Below, piece after piece: positions 1 to 8,514 of a stretch of 64,000 bases of DNA. The notes beneath the pieces are model-generated. The model ran no database searches and was not told the origin of the DNA. It worked only from the letters and a program-made list of their open reading frames with translations. Source of the DNA: Myxococcales bacterium (GTDB taxonomy: Bacteria > Myxococcota_A > Polyangia > Polyangiales > Ga0077539); the NCBI GenBank assembly GCA_016792845.1, contig JAEUKH010000022.1, positions 124,001 to 188,000 of the forward strand. Direction: 5' to 3'. Position 1 is the first letter of the stretch, and each line of letters opens with the position of its first letter. Made by a program: the position numbers and the translations under genes.

Positions 1-488
1 CGAAAGAGCTCAAGGAGCGCGTGGTGCACATCAACCGCGTGGCCAAGGTGGTGAAGGGCGGTCGCCGCTTCTCCTTCTCGGCCCTCGTGGTGGTGGGCGA
101 CGGCGCGGGCCGGGTGGGCATTGGCCTCGGCAAGGCCAACGAAGTGCCCGAGGCGATCCGTAAGGGCAACGAGCAAGCCCGCAAGAGCTTGTTCCAGGTT
201 CCGCTTGTGGGTGGTACGATCCCCCACGACTCGCTCGGTCACTTCGGTGCCGGCGAGGTGCTCCTCCGCCCCGCGTCGCCTGGTACGGGCGTCATCGCCG
301 GCGGTGCAGTGCGCGCGGTCGTTGAGAGCGTGGGTATTCGTGACATCCTCACGAAGAGCCTGGGGAGCCGCAACCCCCACAACGCCGTAAAGGCGACGGT
401 GGCGGCGCTCCGCCAGTTGCGTGATATTCACAGCACGGCCACGCGGCGCGGCAAGCGCCCCGAGGACCTCACGGAAAAGACTGCGTAG
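1..488 (+). CDS. rpsE: 30S ribosomal protein S5 (5' end cut by window edge)
   Basis: Small-subunit ribosomal protein uS5, which helps decoding fidelity and helicase activity at the mRNA entrance. The reading frame is open from position 3, so the true start lies outside the window. 161 residues are visible against about 165-170 in the family, so only a few are missing. The S5 signatures are clear: [16 protein letters not shown] at the start, [20 protein letters not shown] in the N-terminal RNA-binding fold and [12 protein letters not shown] in the C-terminal domain. It is followed after 9 nt by rpmD, as in the spc operon of most bacteria. Confidence 0.97.
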   Translation, partial: KELKERVVHINRVAKVVKGGRRFSFSALVVVGDGAGRVGIGLGKANEVPEAIRKGNEQARKSLFQVPLVGGTIPHDSLGHFGAGEVLLRPASPGTGVIAGGAVRAVVESVGIRDILTKSLGSRNPHNAVKATVAALRQLRDIHSTATRRGKRPEDLTEKTA

Positions 489-497
489 GGCACTGTC

Positions 498-689
498 ATG
501 GCGAAGCCGAAGCTGCGCGTGGTGCAGACCAAGAGCACCATCGGGGAGCGTCACCAGTTCGAGGCCACTTTGAAGGGTCTCGGTCTGCGTGGTCCGCACA
601 CGACGGTGGTCGTGGCGAATACACCGTCATTCCGTGGAATGATCAAGAAGGTCATCCACCTTGTCTCCGTGGAGGAGATCGATGGCTGA
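498..689 (+). CDS. rpmD: 50S ribosomal protein L30
   Basis: Large-subunit protein uL30, 63 residues, the usual bacterial length. The N-terminal KLRVVQTKSTIG and the GLGLRGPHTTVVV stretch match the family. L30 sits at its usual place between rpsE and rplO. Its last 8 nt (ATGGCTGA, 682-689) are also the first bases of rplO, so the two genes overlap and are probably translationally coupled. Confidence 0.96.
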   Translation: MAKPKLRVVQTKSTIGERHQFEATLKGLGLRGPHTTVVVANTPSFRGMIKKVIHLVSVEEIDG

Positions 690-1173
690 CATTCTGAGCA
701 AGTTGCACCCCCCCGCTGGGGCGGTGCGTGCCAAAACCCGTAAGGGCCGCGGCGTGGGTTCGGGTCTCGGGAAGACCGCCGGCAAGGGGCAGAAGGGCCA
801 GAAGGCCCGGCACCCCGGCAACTTCAGCAAGACCCAGTTTCAGGGCGGGCAGACGCCGATCCAGCGTCGCCTCCCGAAGCGCGGCTTCCGCAACATCTTC
901 GCCATTGAAGTGGCGGCGGTGAATGTGTCAGCCCTTGGTGAGGCCTTCGAGGCCGGTGCGGTGGTCGATCTTGAGGCTCTCAAGCTCTCGCACCTCATCG
1001 ACAAGCGGGCTGAGCGCGTCAAAGTGCTCGGCAACGGCGAGCTCGACAAGAAGCTCACCCTCAAGGTGCACGCGATCTCGGCCGGTGCTCGGTCGAAGGT
1101 CGAGGCCGCTGGGGGGAGCGTCGAACTCCTGCCGACGACGATCACCAAAGCTGAGGGAAGCAACGCGGCCTGA
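682..1173 (+). CDS. rplO: 50S ribosomal protein L15
   Basis: Large-subunit protein uL15, 163 residues. The glycine- and lysine-rich N-terminal arm (GRGVGSGLGKTAGKGQKG) that threads into 23S rRNA is obvious, followed by RLPKRGFRN and the globular domain ending near VELLPTT. I chose the ATG at 682 because the protein then starts MADILSKLHPP like other L15 proteins, and because it overlaps the end of rpmD within a purine-rich stretch (GGAGGAG at 671-677) that can serve as ribosome binding site. An in-frame TTG at 661 would add seven residues with no counterpart. Confidence 0.96.
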   Translation: MADILSKLHPPAGAVRAKTRKGRGVGSGLGKTAGKGQKGQKARHPGNFSKTQFQGGQTPIQRRLPKRGFRNIFAIEVAAVNVSALGEAFEAGAVVDLEALKLSHLIDKRAERVKVLGNGELDKKLTLKVHAISAGARSKVEAAGGSVELLPTTITKAEGSNAA

Positions 1174-1304
1174 CCGCGGGTTGTGAGTCGACACGTCGCG
1201 GCGTTGGTGGCAATGGTGCCAACCATCGACGCGGCGTGCTCGTCTGTCTACTGGTCTGACGACCGGCCAGGCAGCCGCCCGACTCTTTACCAAGGATTGC
1301 GCGA

Positions 1305-2627
1305 ATGGCACTCGCCGCGCTGAACAATATTGTCAAAATCCCTGAGCTGCGTCGCAGGCTGCTTTTCAGCCTTGGCATGCTCGCGGTCTACCGTGTGGGC
1401 GTCTTCGTGACCGTCCCGGGCACCGACCGCAAGGCGATGCAGGAATTCCTGGGCCAGGACAACGGTGGCGGCCTCCTGAATCTTCTGAACATGTTCTCGG
1501 GCGGCGCCCTTGAGCAGGTGAGCATCTTCGCCCTCGGCGTGATGCCCTACGTCTCGGCCTCGATCATCTTGCAGCTCCTCACCAGCATCTTCAAACCTCT
1601 TGAAGAGCTGCGCAAAGAGGGCGAGATGGGTCAGCGAAAGATCAACCAGTACACCCGCTATGCGACGGTGGCGCTGGCCCTTGTGCAGGGCTTCAGCATC
1701 GCCGTGTGGCTTGAGTCTCGGCAGACCAGCGACCTGGTGCCGGTGGTTCACGATCCGGGCTGGGGCTTTCGCGCGCTGACGATGTTGACCCTCGCGACGG
1801 GTACCTCGTTCATCATGTGGTTGGGCGAGCAGATCACCGAGCGTGGCATCGGCAACGGCATCTCGTTGATCATCTTCGCCGGGATCGTCGCAGACTTCCC
1901 CAAGGCTGTGGCGCAGACCTATCAGTTTACGAGCAGCGGGCAGATTCAGCCCGTGTCGCTCCTCATCGCCGTGGTGCTGACGCTCGGCTCGGTGGCCGCC
2001 ATCGTCTTCTTCGAGCGCGGTCAGCGACGCATCCCCATCGAGTATTCGCGGCGCATCGTGGGCCGCAAGATGTACAGCGGCCAGCGCACCCACCTGCCGC
2101 TCAGGGTCAACTCAGCGGGCGTGATCCCCCCGATTTTCGCCTCGTCGGTGCTGGCCTTGCCGGCCACCCTTCAGAACGCGCGCATCCCCGGGATGCAGCG
2201 TCTGAGCGAGATCATCCAGCGCGGCGACTGGGTCTACAACACCCTCTTCGTCGTACTGACGGTGTTCTTCTGCTACTTCTACACTTCGGTCACCTTCCCC
2301 CCGGTGGATGTGGCCGACAACCTGAAGAAGCAGGGCGCGTTCATCCCGAGCATTCGCCCGGGCAAGGCCACCGCCGACTACATCGAGAAGGTCTTGATGC
2401 GCATCACCTTTGGTGGCGCGCTCTATGTGGCCGTGATCTGCATTCTGCCCGACTTCATGCGGCAGTACCTGCGGGTGCAGTTCCCCTTCGGGGGCACCTC
2501 GATCATGATCGTGGTGGGCGTCGCCCTCGACACCGCCAACCAGATCGATTCGTACCTCATCTCGCAGCACTACGAAGGCTTCGCAGGCCCGACCGGGCCG
2601 CGCATCCAGGGCCGGAGGACGGCGTGA
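1305..2627 (+). CDS. secY: Preprotein translocase subunit SecY
   Basis: Membrane channel of the Sec general secretion pathway, 440 residues, with the ten transmembrane segments expected. Family signatures include the N-terminal IPELRRRLLFSLGMLAVYR, the lumenal plug region after it, GERGIGNGIS-type cytoplasmic loop (seen as TERGIGNGISLIIFAGI) and QRRIPIEYSRR, plus the C-terminal loop AFIPSIRPGKAT that contacts SecA and the ribosome. It lies 131 nt after rplO, a gap in which I see no gene. Its stop overlaps the adk GTG start (GTGA at 2624-2627). This is the window's own export route for the many lipoproteins downstream. Confidence 0.97.
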   Translation: MALAALNNIVKIPELRRRLLFSLGMLAVYRVGVFVTVPGTDRKAMQEFLGQDNGGGLLNLLNMFSGGALEQVSIFALGVMPYVSASIILQLLTSIFKPLEELRKEGEMGQRKINQYTRYATVALALVQGFSIAVWLESRQTSDLVPVVHDPGWGFRALTMLTLATGTSFIMWLGEQITERGIGNGISLIIFAGIVADFPKAVAQTYQFTSSGQIQPVSLLIAVVLTLGSVAAIVFFERGQRRIPIEYSRRIVGRKMYSGQRTHLPLRVNSAGVIPPIFASSVLALPATLQNARIPGMQRLSEIIQRGDWVYNTLFVVLTVFFCYFYTSVTFPPVDVADNLKKQGAFIPSIRPGKATADYIEKVLMRITFGGALYVAVICILPDFMRQYLRVQFPFGGTSIMIVVGVALDTANQIDSYLISQHYEGFAGPTGPRIQGRRTA

Positions 2628-3271
2628 TCGACCTGGTCTTCATGGGGCCTCCCGGGGCTGGCAAGGGCACTCAGGCCCAGCGCCTCTGCGCCAAAGTGGG
2701 CGTGCCGCAGGTGTCAACCGGCGACATGCTCCGCGCAGAGCGCAAGGCGGGCACCGAGCTCGGCCTCAAGGTCGACCAGATCATGCGCGAAGGCGGCCTG
2801 GTGTCTGACGACATCGTGATCAGCCTGGTAGACAAGCGCATCCGTGAAAACGACGCTCAGAAGGGCTTCGTGCTTGACGGCTTCCCGCGGACTGTGCCTC
2901 AAGCCGAGAGTCTCGACCGGATTCTGCAAAAAGCAGGGCGCGCGATTCAGCACGTTGTGCTTCTAGAAGTGCCCGATGCGTTGATCGTCGAGCGCATCAC
3001 CGGTCGCCGCATGGGCGAGACCACTGGACGAATCTACCATATCAAGTATGATCCGCCCCCCTCGCCCGACCGGGGGGAGGGCGGCGAGCAGCTCTTGATT
3101 CGTCCAGACGATCAAGAAGAGGTCGTTCGTAGGCGGCTGGCTGAGTATGCGGCGCTGACGGCGCCGTTGGTTGCCTTCTACGGCAACCGTGGCCTGCTTC
3201 GCCGGGTTGATGGCGTCGGTAGCCTCGACCAGGTTTCGGAGTCGATCTTCAGGTCGATCGGAGTCGCATAG
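2624..3271 (+). CDS. adk: Adenylate kinase
   Basis: Cytoplasmic adenylate kinase, 215 residues, catalysing ATP + AMP = 2 ADP. The P-loop GPPGAGKGTQ is at residues 8-17, STGDMLR binds AMP, DGFPRT is the conserved core motif, and GRRMGETTGRIYH plus RPDDQEE mark a long-type LID. The LID has no Cys quartet, so it is the non-zinc form. The GTG at 2624 overlaps the secY stop and follows GGAGG at 2614-2618, fixing the start and implying coupling. Unlike many spc operons there is no map (methionine aminopeptidase) gene after adk. Confidence 0.97.
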   Translation: MIDLVFMGPPGAGKGTQAQRLCAKVGVPQVSTGDMLRAERKAGTELGLKVDQIMREGGLVSDDIVISLVDKRIRENDAQKGFVLDGFPRTVPQAESLDRILQKAGRAIQHVVLLEVPDALIVERITGRRMGETTGRIYHIKYDPPPSPDRGEGGEQLLIRPDDQEEVVRRRLAEYAALTAPLVAFYGNRGLLRRVDGVGSLDQVSESIFRSIGVA

Positions 3272-3274
3272 AGA

Positions 3275-3529
3275 ATGGGTCGTAAAAGTCAGAATCGCGC
3301 CGAGCCGCGCGAACCCAAAGCCGACAAGCTTGAGTTCGAGGGTGCGGTGCTTGAAGCCCTGCCGAACGCGATGTTTCGCGTGAAGTGTGACAACGGGCTC
3401 GATGTGCTCGCGACCATCTCGGGTCGTATGCGGCAGTATTACATCCGCATCCTGCCCGGTGATCGCGTCACCGTTGAAGTCAGCCCGTACGACCCGGCGA
3501 AGGGCCGTATTACTTACCGCCACAAGTGA
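3275..3529 (+). CDS. infA: Translation initiation factor IF-1
   Basis: IF-1, 84 residues, a single OB-fold protein that occupies the ribosomal A site during initiation. The core from [19 protein letters not shown] through [10 protein letters not shown] to [12 protein letters not shown] is typical. About 12 extra basic and polar residues precede the usual start (the family is commonly 72 residues). The ATG is 3 nt after the adk stop. A shorter start inside the leader would need a non-ATG codon, so the longer form is preferred but the N-terminus is the least certain part. Confidence 0.96.
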   Translation: MGRKSQNRAEPREPKADKLEFEGAVLEALPNAMFRVKCDNGLDVLATISGRMRQYYIRILPGDRVTVEVSPYDPAKGRITYRHK

Positions 3530-3592
3530 TTCGAGCGCGCACCGCGCGCACACAACCAGCCGCGCAAGAAGCGCGTTTCAGTGAGTAGGACG

Positions 3593-3706
3593 ATGAAAGT
3601 TCGCCCGTCTGTGAAAAAGATCTGTGACAAGTGCAAGGTGGTCCGCCGCCGCGGTGTGGTGCGGATCATTTGTGAAAACCCCCGACACAAGCAGCGGCAG
3701 GGCTGA
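3593..3706 (+). CDS. rpmJ: 50S ribosomal protein L36
   Basis: Large-subunit protein bL36, 37 residues. It reads [14 protein letters not shown] at the start and ends NPRHKQRQG. The four zinc ligands are kept (Cys11, Cys14, Cys27 and the late His), so it is the C+ zinc-ribbon form. It sits between infA and rpsM, the standard position at the head of the alpha operon. The ATG is preceded by a purine-rich GTGAGTAGGA. Confidence 0.95.
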   Translation: MKVRPSVKKICDKCKVVRRRGVVRIICENPRHKQRQG

Positions 3707-3709
3707 GCC

Positions 3710-4093
3710 ATGGCACGTATCGCTGGCGTTGACCTCCCCGGTCGCAAGCACATTTCGATCGCGCTTCGGTACCTCTACGGCATCGGTCCGGTGACCGCCG
3801 TGCAGGTGTGCGAGAAGGCGAACATCGCCCTCGACAAGAAGGCGCAAGACCTCACGGATGCCGAGATTCGTCGCATCCGCGAGGTGCTCGACGCTGACTT
3901 CAAGGTCGAGGGTGACCTCCGCCGTGAAGTGCAGATGAACATCAAGCGCCTGATGGACCTGGGCTGCTACCGCGGGCTTCGGCACCGTCGTGGTCTGCCG
4001 GTTCACGGCCAGCGGACGCACACCAACGCGCGCACCCGCAAGGGCCCCCGGAAGGGCCTCGCGGTCGCCAAGGCGGCGCCTCCGAAGAAGTGA
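3710..4093 (+). CDS. rpsM: 30S ribosomal protein S13
   Basis: Small-subunit protein uS13, 127 residues, of the 30S head, forming inter-subunit bridges. [14 protein letters not shown] at the N-terminus, the YGIGPVTA helix-two-turn-helix and [25 protein letters not shown] near the C-terminus (the tRNA-contacting tail) are diagnostic. It starts 3 nt after rpmJ. The tail ends in a basic KAAPPKK. A 118-nt spacer to rpsK follows, in which I see no gene. Confidence 0.97.
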   Translation: MARIAGVDLPGRKHISIALRYLYGIGPVTAVQVCEKANIALDKKAQDLTDAEIRRIREVLDADFKVEGDLRREVQMNIKRLMDLGCYRGLRHRRGLPVHGQRTHTNARTRKGPRKGLAVAKAAPPKK

Positions 4094-4211
4094 GACTCGA
4101 CCCCGGCGGTTCGGGTTCGATTTTGCAAGTTGTGGGTTGATTGACGATTGATCCGAGGGCCAGACCCGTGTATGGGGCGGCTCTCCGTGTGACAGGAACT
4201 CAGAGGATCCA

Positions 4212-4628
4212 ATGGCGAAGGCCCAGGCGAGCGGGGCGGCTGCAAAGGCCGCTCTGAAGGGGAAGAAGAAGGTCAAGAAGAACGTGCCGAAGGGTGTGTG
4301 TCACATCCAGGCGACGTTCAACAACACCATCGTGACCATCGCAGACATCCAGGGTAACACCATCTCCTGGTCGTCGTCGGGGTCGCGTGGCTTCAAGGGG
4401 TCGCGCAAGTCGACGCCCTTCGCGGCCCAGGTGGCCGCCGAAGATGCCGCCCGCAAGGCGATGGAGCACGGGATGCGCGAGATCGCGGTGTTCATCAACG
4501 GCCCCGGCGCGGGTCGTGAGAGCGCCCTCCGTGCGCTGACGGTCGCTGGCTTTCGGATCACGCTGATCCGCGACGTGACCCCGATTCCCCACAATGGTTG
4601 CCGGCCGCCGAAGCGGCGCCGCGTTTGA
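4212..4628 (+). CDS. rpsK: 30S ribosomal protein S11
   Basis: Small-subunit protein uS11, 138 residues, on the 30S platform near the E site. After a basic, Ala-rich N-terminal arm come [24 protein letters not shown] and the C-terminal [18 protein letters not shown], all typical. The ATG at 4212 follows the ribosome binding site AGAGGA (4202-4207). The N-terminal arm is slightly longer than in E. coli S11 (about 129 residues). Confidence 0.97.
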   Translation: MAKAQASGAAAKAALKGKKKVKKNVPKGVCHIQATFNNTIVTIADIQGNTISWSSSGSRGFKGSRKSTPFAAQVAAEDAARKAMEHGMREIAVFINGPGAGRESALRALTVAGFRITLIRDVTPIPHNGCRPPKRRRV

Positions 4629-4676
4629 TCGGTCTGCGTTGGCTCGACCCACGCTGCGTGTGAAGAGAGAGATTCC

Positions 4677-5306
4677 ATGGCTCGCTACATTGGTCCTGTG
4701 TGCAAGCTCTGCCGTCGTGAAGCGGCGAAGCTGTTCCTGAAGGGTGACCGCTGCCACACTGAGAAGTGTGCCTTCGACCGCCGTCCGTACCCGCCGGGGC
4801 AGCACGGTCAGGCGCGTGTGAAGTTCAGCGAGTACGGCCTTCGTCTTCGTGAGAAGCAGAAGGTTCGTAACATCTACGGCGTGCTCGAGAAGCAGTTTCG
4901 CAACTACTTCGCCACCGCCGACCACACCAAGGGTGTGACGGGTGAGAACCTCCTGTCGCTCCTTGAGCGCCGTCTCGACAACGTGGTCTACCGCATCGGT
5001 TTTGCGGCGACCCGCAACGAGGCCCGTCAGATCGTGCTTCACTGTCACGTCCTCGTGAACGGCAAGCGCGTCAACATCCCGAGCTACCTCGTGAAGGCTG
5101 GCGACCGGATCTCGATCCGCGAGAAGTCGCGCGAGATCGCTCGCATCAAGGACTCGGTGGCGAACGCCGAGAGCCGTCGCGGCAACCTCTCGTGGGTTGA
5201 GCTCGACAAGGCCAACTTTACCGGCACCGTGAAGACCCTCCCGGTGCGCGAAGAAGTCGGGCTCGACATCAAGGAACAGCTGATCGTCGAGTTCTACAGC
5301 CGTTGA
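4677..5306 (+). CDS. rpsD: 30S ribosomal protein S4
   Basis: Small-subunit protein uS4, 209 residues, a primary 16S rRNA binder at assembly and in many bacteria the autogenous repressor of the alpha operon. The N-terminal Cys9, Cys12, Cys26 and Cys31 form the zinc-binding (C+) version. The S4 RNA-binding domain is at about residues 98-160 ([29 protein letters not shown]). AGAGAGA at 4663-4669 precedes the ATG. I did not find an obvious S4-target pseudoknot in the rpsM leader by eye. Confidence 0.97.
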   Translation: MARYIGPVCKLCRREAAKLFLKGDRCHTEKCAFDRRPYPPGQHGQARVKFSEYGLRLREKQKVRNIYGVLEKQFRNYFATADHTKGVTGENLLSLLERRLDNVVYRIGFAATRNEARQIVLHCHVLVNGKRVNIPSYLVKAGDRISIREKSREIARIKDSVANAESRRGNLSWVELDKANFTGTVKTLPVREEVGLDIKEQLIVEFYSR

Positions 5307-5445
5307 TTTCACTGTAGGGCGCGGGCGCCGTGCGTTCGGTCGCGGGTGGCTTCTGGGGGCGTAGAGACGCTCCCGGGGGCCAAAGACTACCCGAGACAGG
5401 GACGTGCGGCGGTCGTGTTGTTGAGGAAGGGAAGCGAAGTCTCAC

Positions 5446-6480
5446 ATGACGCAGTCTACCCAGGCACGGAACTGGCGCGATCTGATCCGCCCGAAGGCCC
5501 TCATCGAGGAAGACCGGGACCAGCACACAGACTTCTACGGGAAGTTTGTCTGCGAGCCGCTTGAGCGCGGTTTCGGCATCACCATCGGTAACAGCCTCCG
5601 TCGCGTGCTTTTGTCGTCGCTCCAGGGCGCGGCGATCACCGCGGTGCGGATCGATGGCGCTCACCACGAGTTCACCACCATCGATGACGTCAAGGAAGAC
5701 GTCACCGACATTATTCTGAACCTGAAAGAGGTTGTCTTTCAGGCTTCGCAGGCCAAGGTGTACAGCCTTGACCTCACCAAAGAGGGGCCGAGCCCCGTGC
5801 TCGCAGAGGACATTCGCACCGAGGCCGAGGCCGGCATCAAGGTGTTGAATCCGAAGCAGCACGTCGCGACGGTCTCGCGCGGTGGCAAGCTCAAGATGGA
5901 GCTGAAGGTCGGCACCGGCCGTGGGTACGTCCCCGCGGAGCGCAACAAAGACCCGAACCTTGCCATCGGGTGGATCCCCATCGACAGTCTGTTTTCGCCC
6001 GTGCGCAAGGTGAACTACACCGTCACCAACGCACGCGTCGGCCAGATGACCGATTACGACAAGCTGACCCTCGAAGTGTGGACCAACGGCGCGGTCAAGC
6101 CCCGCGACGCGGTGGCCTACGCGGCGAAGATCTTGAAAGAACAGCTTCAGATCTTCATCAACTTCCAGGAGCAGGATGAGGTGGTGGCGGCCCCGAGCGC
6201 TTCGCGCGAAGAGCCCCTCAATGAAAACCTCTTCAAGTCGGTCGAGGAGTTCGAGCTCTCGGTGCGCAGCGCAAACTGCCTCCAGAACGCGAACATCTCG
6301 TACATCGGCGAGCTCGTTCAGAAGACCGAAGCCGACCTGCTCAAGACCAAGAACTTTGGTCGCAAGTCGCTGAAGGAAATCAAAGACAAGCTGACCGAGC
6401 TCGGCCTCAACCTGGGCATGCACATCGAAAATTGGCCGCAACTCCTGGAGCGTTGGCGCCAGGAGCATGGCCAGGTGTAG
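5446..6480 (+). CDS. rpoA: DNA-directed RNA polymerase alpha subunit
   Basis: RNA polymerase alpha, 344 residues. The N-terminal dimerisation domain (about 1-235) has the typical [27 protein letters not shown] core, read here as [20 protein letters not shown], and [15 protein letters not shown] flexible linker leads to the C-terminal domain (about 265-330) with [14 protein letters not shown] and [15 protein letters not shown], the part that contacts UP-element DNA and activators. It is flanked by rpsD and rplQ as in the standard alpha operon. The 139-nt gap before it holds only a short purine-rich leader. Confidence 0.98.
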   Translation: MTQSTQARNWRDLIRPKALIEEDRDQHTDFYGKFVCEPLERGFGITIGNSLRRVLLSSLQGAAITAVRIDGAHHEFTTIDDVKEDVTDIILNLKEVVFQASQAKVYSLDLTKEGPSPVLAEDIRTEAEAGIKVLNPKQHVATVSRGGKLKMELKVGTGRGYVPAERNKDPNLAIGWIPIDSLFSPVRKVNYTVTNARVGQMTDYDKLTLEVWTNGAVKPRDAVAYAAKILKEQLQIFINFQEQDEVVAAPSASREEPLNENLFKSVEEFELSVRSANCLQNANISYIGELVQKTEADLLKTKNFGRKSLKEIKDKLTELGLNLGMHIENWPQLLERWRQEHGQV

Positions 6481-6523
6481 TTCATAACCGTCACTCTTTG
6501 ACCCCCCGCAGGATACATTCGCC

Positions 6524-7093
6524 ATGCGTCACGGAAACGCCGGCAGGAAGTTCGACCGCGACGGTTCGAGCCGCGCCGCCATGTTCAAGAACCTTGTTGC
6601 CAACCTCTTCGCCCACGAGCGCATCGAGACCACGGTGCCGAAGGCGAAAGAGCTTCGCCGCATCGCCGAGCGCTTTATCGCGCGCGCAGCCAGCCTCGGC
6701 GCCGATGCCAACGCCCAGTCGCCGAGCACCCCCGACGCCGCCGCGCGTCGCCTCGCGCTGAAGCGTCAGTTCGCCTCTGAGCTCCCGCGTTGGCGTGAGC
6801 GCATTGTCGACGGCAAGATCGAGAAGATCGACGTGATCGAGCACCTCTTTCGCGAGATCGCGCCGCGCTTTGTGTCGCGGCCGGGTGGTTACACCCGCAT
6901 CCTCAAGACCCGCAACCGCAAGGGCGACAACGCCGAGCTCGCGTTCATCGAGCTCGTGCAGCGCGACCCGCGGGTCGGCAAGAAGGTCGTCGTGGCCGCT
7001 GACACCTCGGCTTCGTTGCCCGAGACCGTCCGCGCTGAAGCCCCGAAGGCCCGCAAGGCCGACGAGGGCGGCGACGCCTCGACCGAGGGCTGA
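6524..7093 (+). CDS. rplQ: 50S ribosomal protein L17 (long form)
   Basis: Large-subunit protein bL17, 189 residues against about 115-130 in most bacteria. The N-terminus MRHGNAGRKFDRDGSSRAAM and the motif RPGGYTRILKTRNRKGDNAELAFIEL define the family. The extra length comes from an insertion of about 40 residues in the middle (ANAQSPSTPDAAARRLALKRQ and what follows, about residues 62-95) and an acidic, Ala-rich tail of about 35 residues after LVQRD. It ends the alpha operon; the next gene starts 44 nt later after a small inverted repeat. Confidence 0.96.
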   Translation: MRHGNAGRKFDRDGSSRAAMFKNLVANLFAHERIETTVPKAKELRRIAERFIARAASLGADANAQSPSTPDAAARRLALKRQFASELPRWRERIVDGKIEKIDVIEHLFREIAPRFVSRPGGYTRILKTRNRKGDNAELAFIELVQRDPRVGKKVVVAADTSASLPETVRAEAPKARKADEGGDASTEG

Positions 7094-7117
7094 GCCCTTC
7101 TCTCCGCCCGCCTCCCA

Positions 7118-7136
7118 GGGTACATCGAAGGTACCC
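7118..7136. promoter_or_regulatory. Inverted repeat just before the aminotransferase start
   Basis: GGGTAC (7118-7123) and GTACCC (7131-7136) form perfect 6-bp arms around a 7-nt loop, ending one base before the ATG at 7138. There is no T-run, so it is not an intrinsic terminator for rplQ. It could be an operator half-site pair or an mRNA hairpin over the start codon. No clear Shine-Dalgarno is visible otherwise. Confidence 0.35.
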
Positions 7137-7137
7137 C

Positions 7138-8514
7138 ATGCACGTAGATGATGATCTCCCCGGTGACCAGCTCCCGCTGGTCGCTGTGCCCTTGCCCGGC
7201 AGCCTCGGCGCGCGCCTCATTGATGACCTCTCTCGGGTCGAGTGCCCGGGCCTCACCGCCCGTCGGCGTCGCCGCGAAGAGCTCTCGGGCGCCTCGCACG
7301 ACCCGATCGTCTGGGCGCGGGCGCGTGGTGCCAACGTCGTCGATGTCGAGGGCAATCGCTTCGTCGACTTCACCGCGGGCTTCGGCGCGGCGTTGCTTGG
7401 GCATTCGCACCCGAGCGTCGTCGCCGCGGTTCAGCGGCAGTCAACGCGGCTCTTGCACGCCTTGGGTGACGTCTACCCGTCAGAGCCTAAGATCGCCCTC
7501 GAACGGCGCCTCGCCGAGCTGGCCCCGTGGCCCGCGCGGGTGATCTTGGGTCTCTCGGGCGCAGACGCCGTCGAGGCCGCGCTCAAGACCGCCGCGTTGG
7601 CGACGAAGAAGCCGGGGGTGGTCGCTTTCGTGGGCGGCTACCACGGGCTCTCGTATGGCGCCGTCGGGGTGAGCGGATACAAGACCGCGTTTCGGGCGCC
7701 CTTCGCGGCGCAGCTGAATGCGAAGGTGGTGTTTGCGCCCTTTCCGAGCGTGTTGGCGCCTTCGCCCGATGAGGCCGAGCAGGCGGTCGAGGCGAGCCTC
7801 GCGGCGGTCGATGCCGCGCTCGCGACGGGCGAAATCGGCGCGGTGGTGGTCGAGCCCATTCTGGGGCGCGGCGGGGTCGAGCCGGCGCCGGCGGGCTTTC
7901 TCGCTGCGTTGGCCGAGCGCGCGCGGCTCGCAGGGGCGGTGCTCATCGCCGATGAGGTCTACACCGGGCTCGGCCGTACAGGGCGCCTCTTTCGCTCGAT
8001 CGCGCAGCGGTGCGTGCCCGATATCCTGGTCCTCGGGAAGGCCCTCGGCGGCGGGCTCCCGGTGAGCGCGTGTCTCATCCGCGAGGAGCTCGCCCAGGCC
8101 TGGGGTGCGCCCGACCGCGAGGCCCTCCACACCTCGACCTTTCTGGGCAATCCGCTCGGTTGCGCCGCGGCCCTGGCCTCTCTCGACGTGCTCACGCGCC
8201 CCGAGACCGCCGATCAAATTCGTGAGACCGGGCAAAGACTTGAGAGCACCCTCACCGAAGCGCTGCGCGATCATCGCCTCGGCGTGCCGCGCACCACCTT
8301 CGCGCGGCTCCTGGTGGGCCTCACCCTCGAGGGCGGCTCGGGCCGCGCGCTGGCGGTGATGCGATCGATGCTCGAGCGGGGGTACATCGTCCTCACCGGG
8401 GGCGTCGCTGGCAACGTGCTGACGTTGACGCCTCCGATGTGTCTCACCGAAGCTCAGATCGACGGCTTTACGCACGCGCTGGTGGCTTCGCTCCATGCGA
8501 CCCGGGTGCCGTGA
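7138..8514 (+). CDS. Class III PLP-dependent aminotransferase
   Basis: Fold-type I, class III aminotransferase, 458 residues (family 420-460), the group of GabT, acetylornithine and diamine transaminases. VDVEGNRFVDFTAGFGAALLGH is the substrate-side motif (split here for length: VDVEGNRF, then TAGFGAALLGHSHP). GADAVEAALKTA precedes the cofactor site, Asp272 in LIADEVYTGLGRTGR binds the pyridine nitrogen, and Lys301 in LGKALGGGLP is the Schiff-base lysine. The substrate cannot be read from sequence. Its stop overlaps the start of the LuxE-like gene (ATG at 8514), so it is probably co-translated with the two acyl-reducing genes, which suggests it aminates their aldehyde product. Confidence 0.9.
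   Translation: MHVDDDLPGDQLPLVAVPLPGSLGARLIDDLSRVECPGLTARRRRREELSGASHDPIVWARARGANVVDVEGNRFVDFTAGFGAALLGHSHPSVVAAVQRQSTRLLHALGDVYPSEPKIALERRLAELAPWPARVILGLSGADAVEAALKTAALATKKPGVVAFVGGYHGLSYGAVGVSGYKTAFRAPFAAQLNAKVVFAPFPSVLAPSPDEAEQAVEASLAAVDAALATGEIGAVVVEPILGRGGVEPAPAGFLAALAERARLAGAVLIADEVYTGLGRTGRLFRSIAQRCVPDILVLGKALGGGLPVSACLIREELAQAWGAPDREALHTSTFLGNPLGCAAALASLDVLTRPETADQIRETGQRLESTLTEALRDHRLGVPRTTFARLLVGLTLEGGSGRALAVMRSMLERGYIVLTGGVAGNVLTLTPPMCLTEAQIDGFTHALVASLHATRVP

Noticed and set aside
3272..3274. Missing methionine aminopeptidase gene between adk and infA as a sign of rearrangement
   Set aside because: Many bacteria place map elsewhere; the 3-nt spacing and intact neighbours give no sign of deletion.
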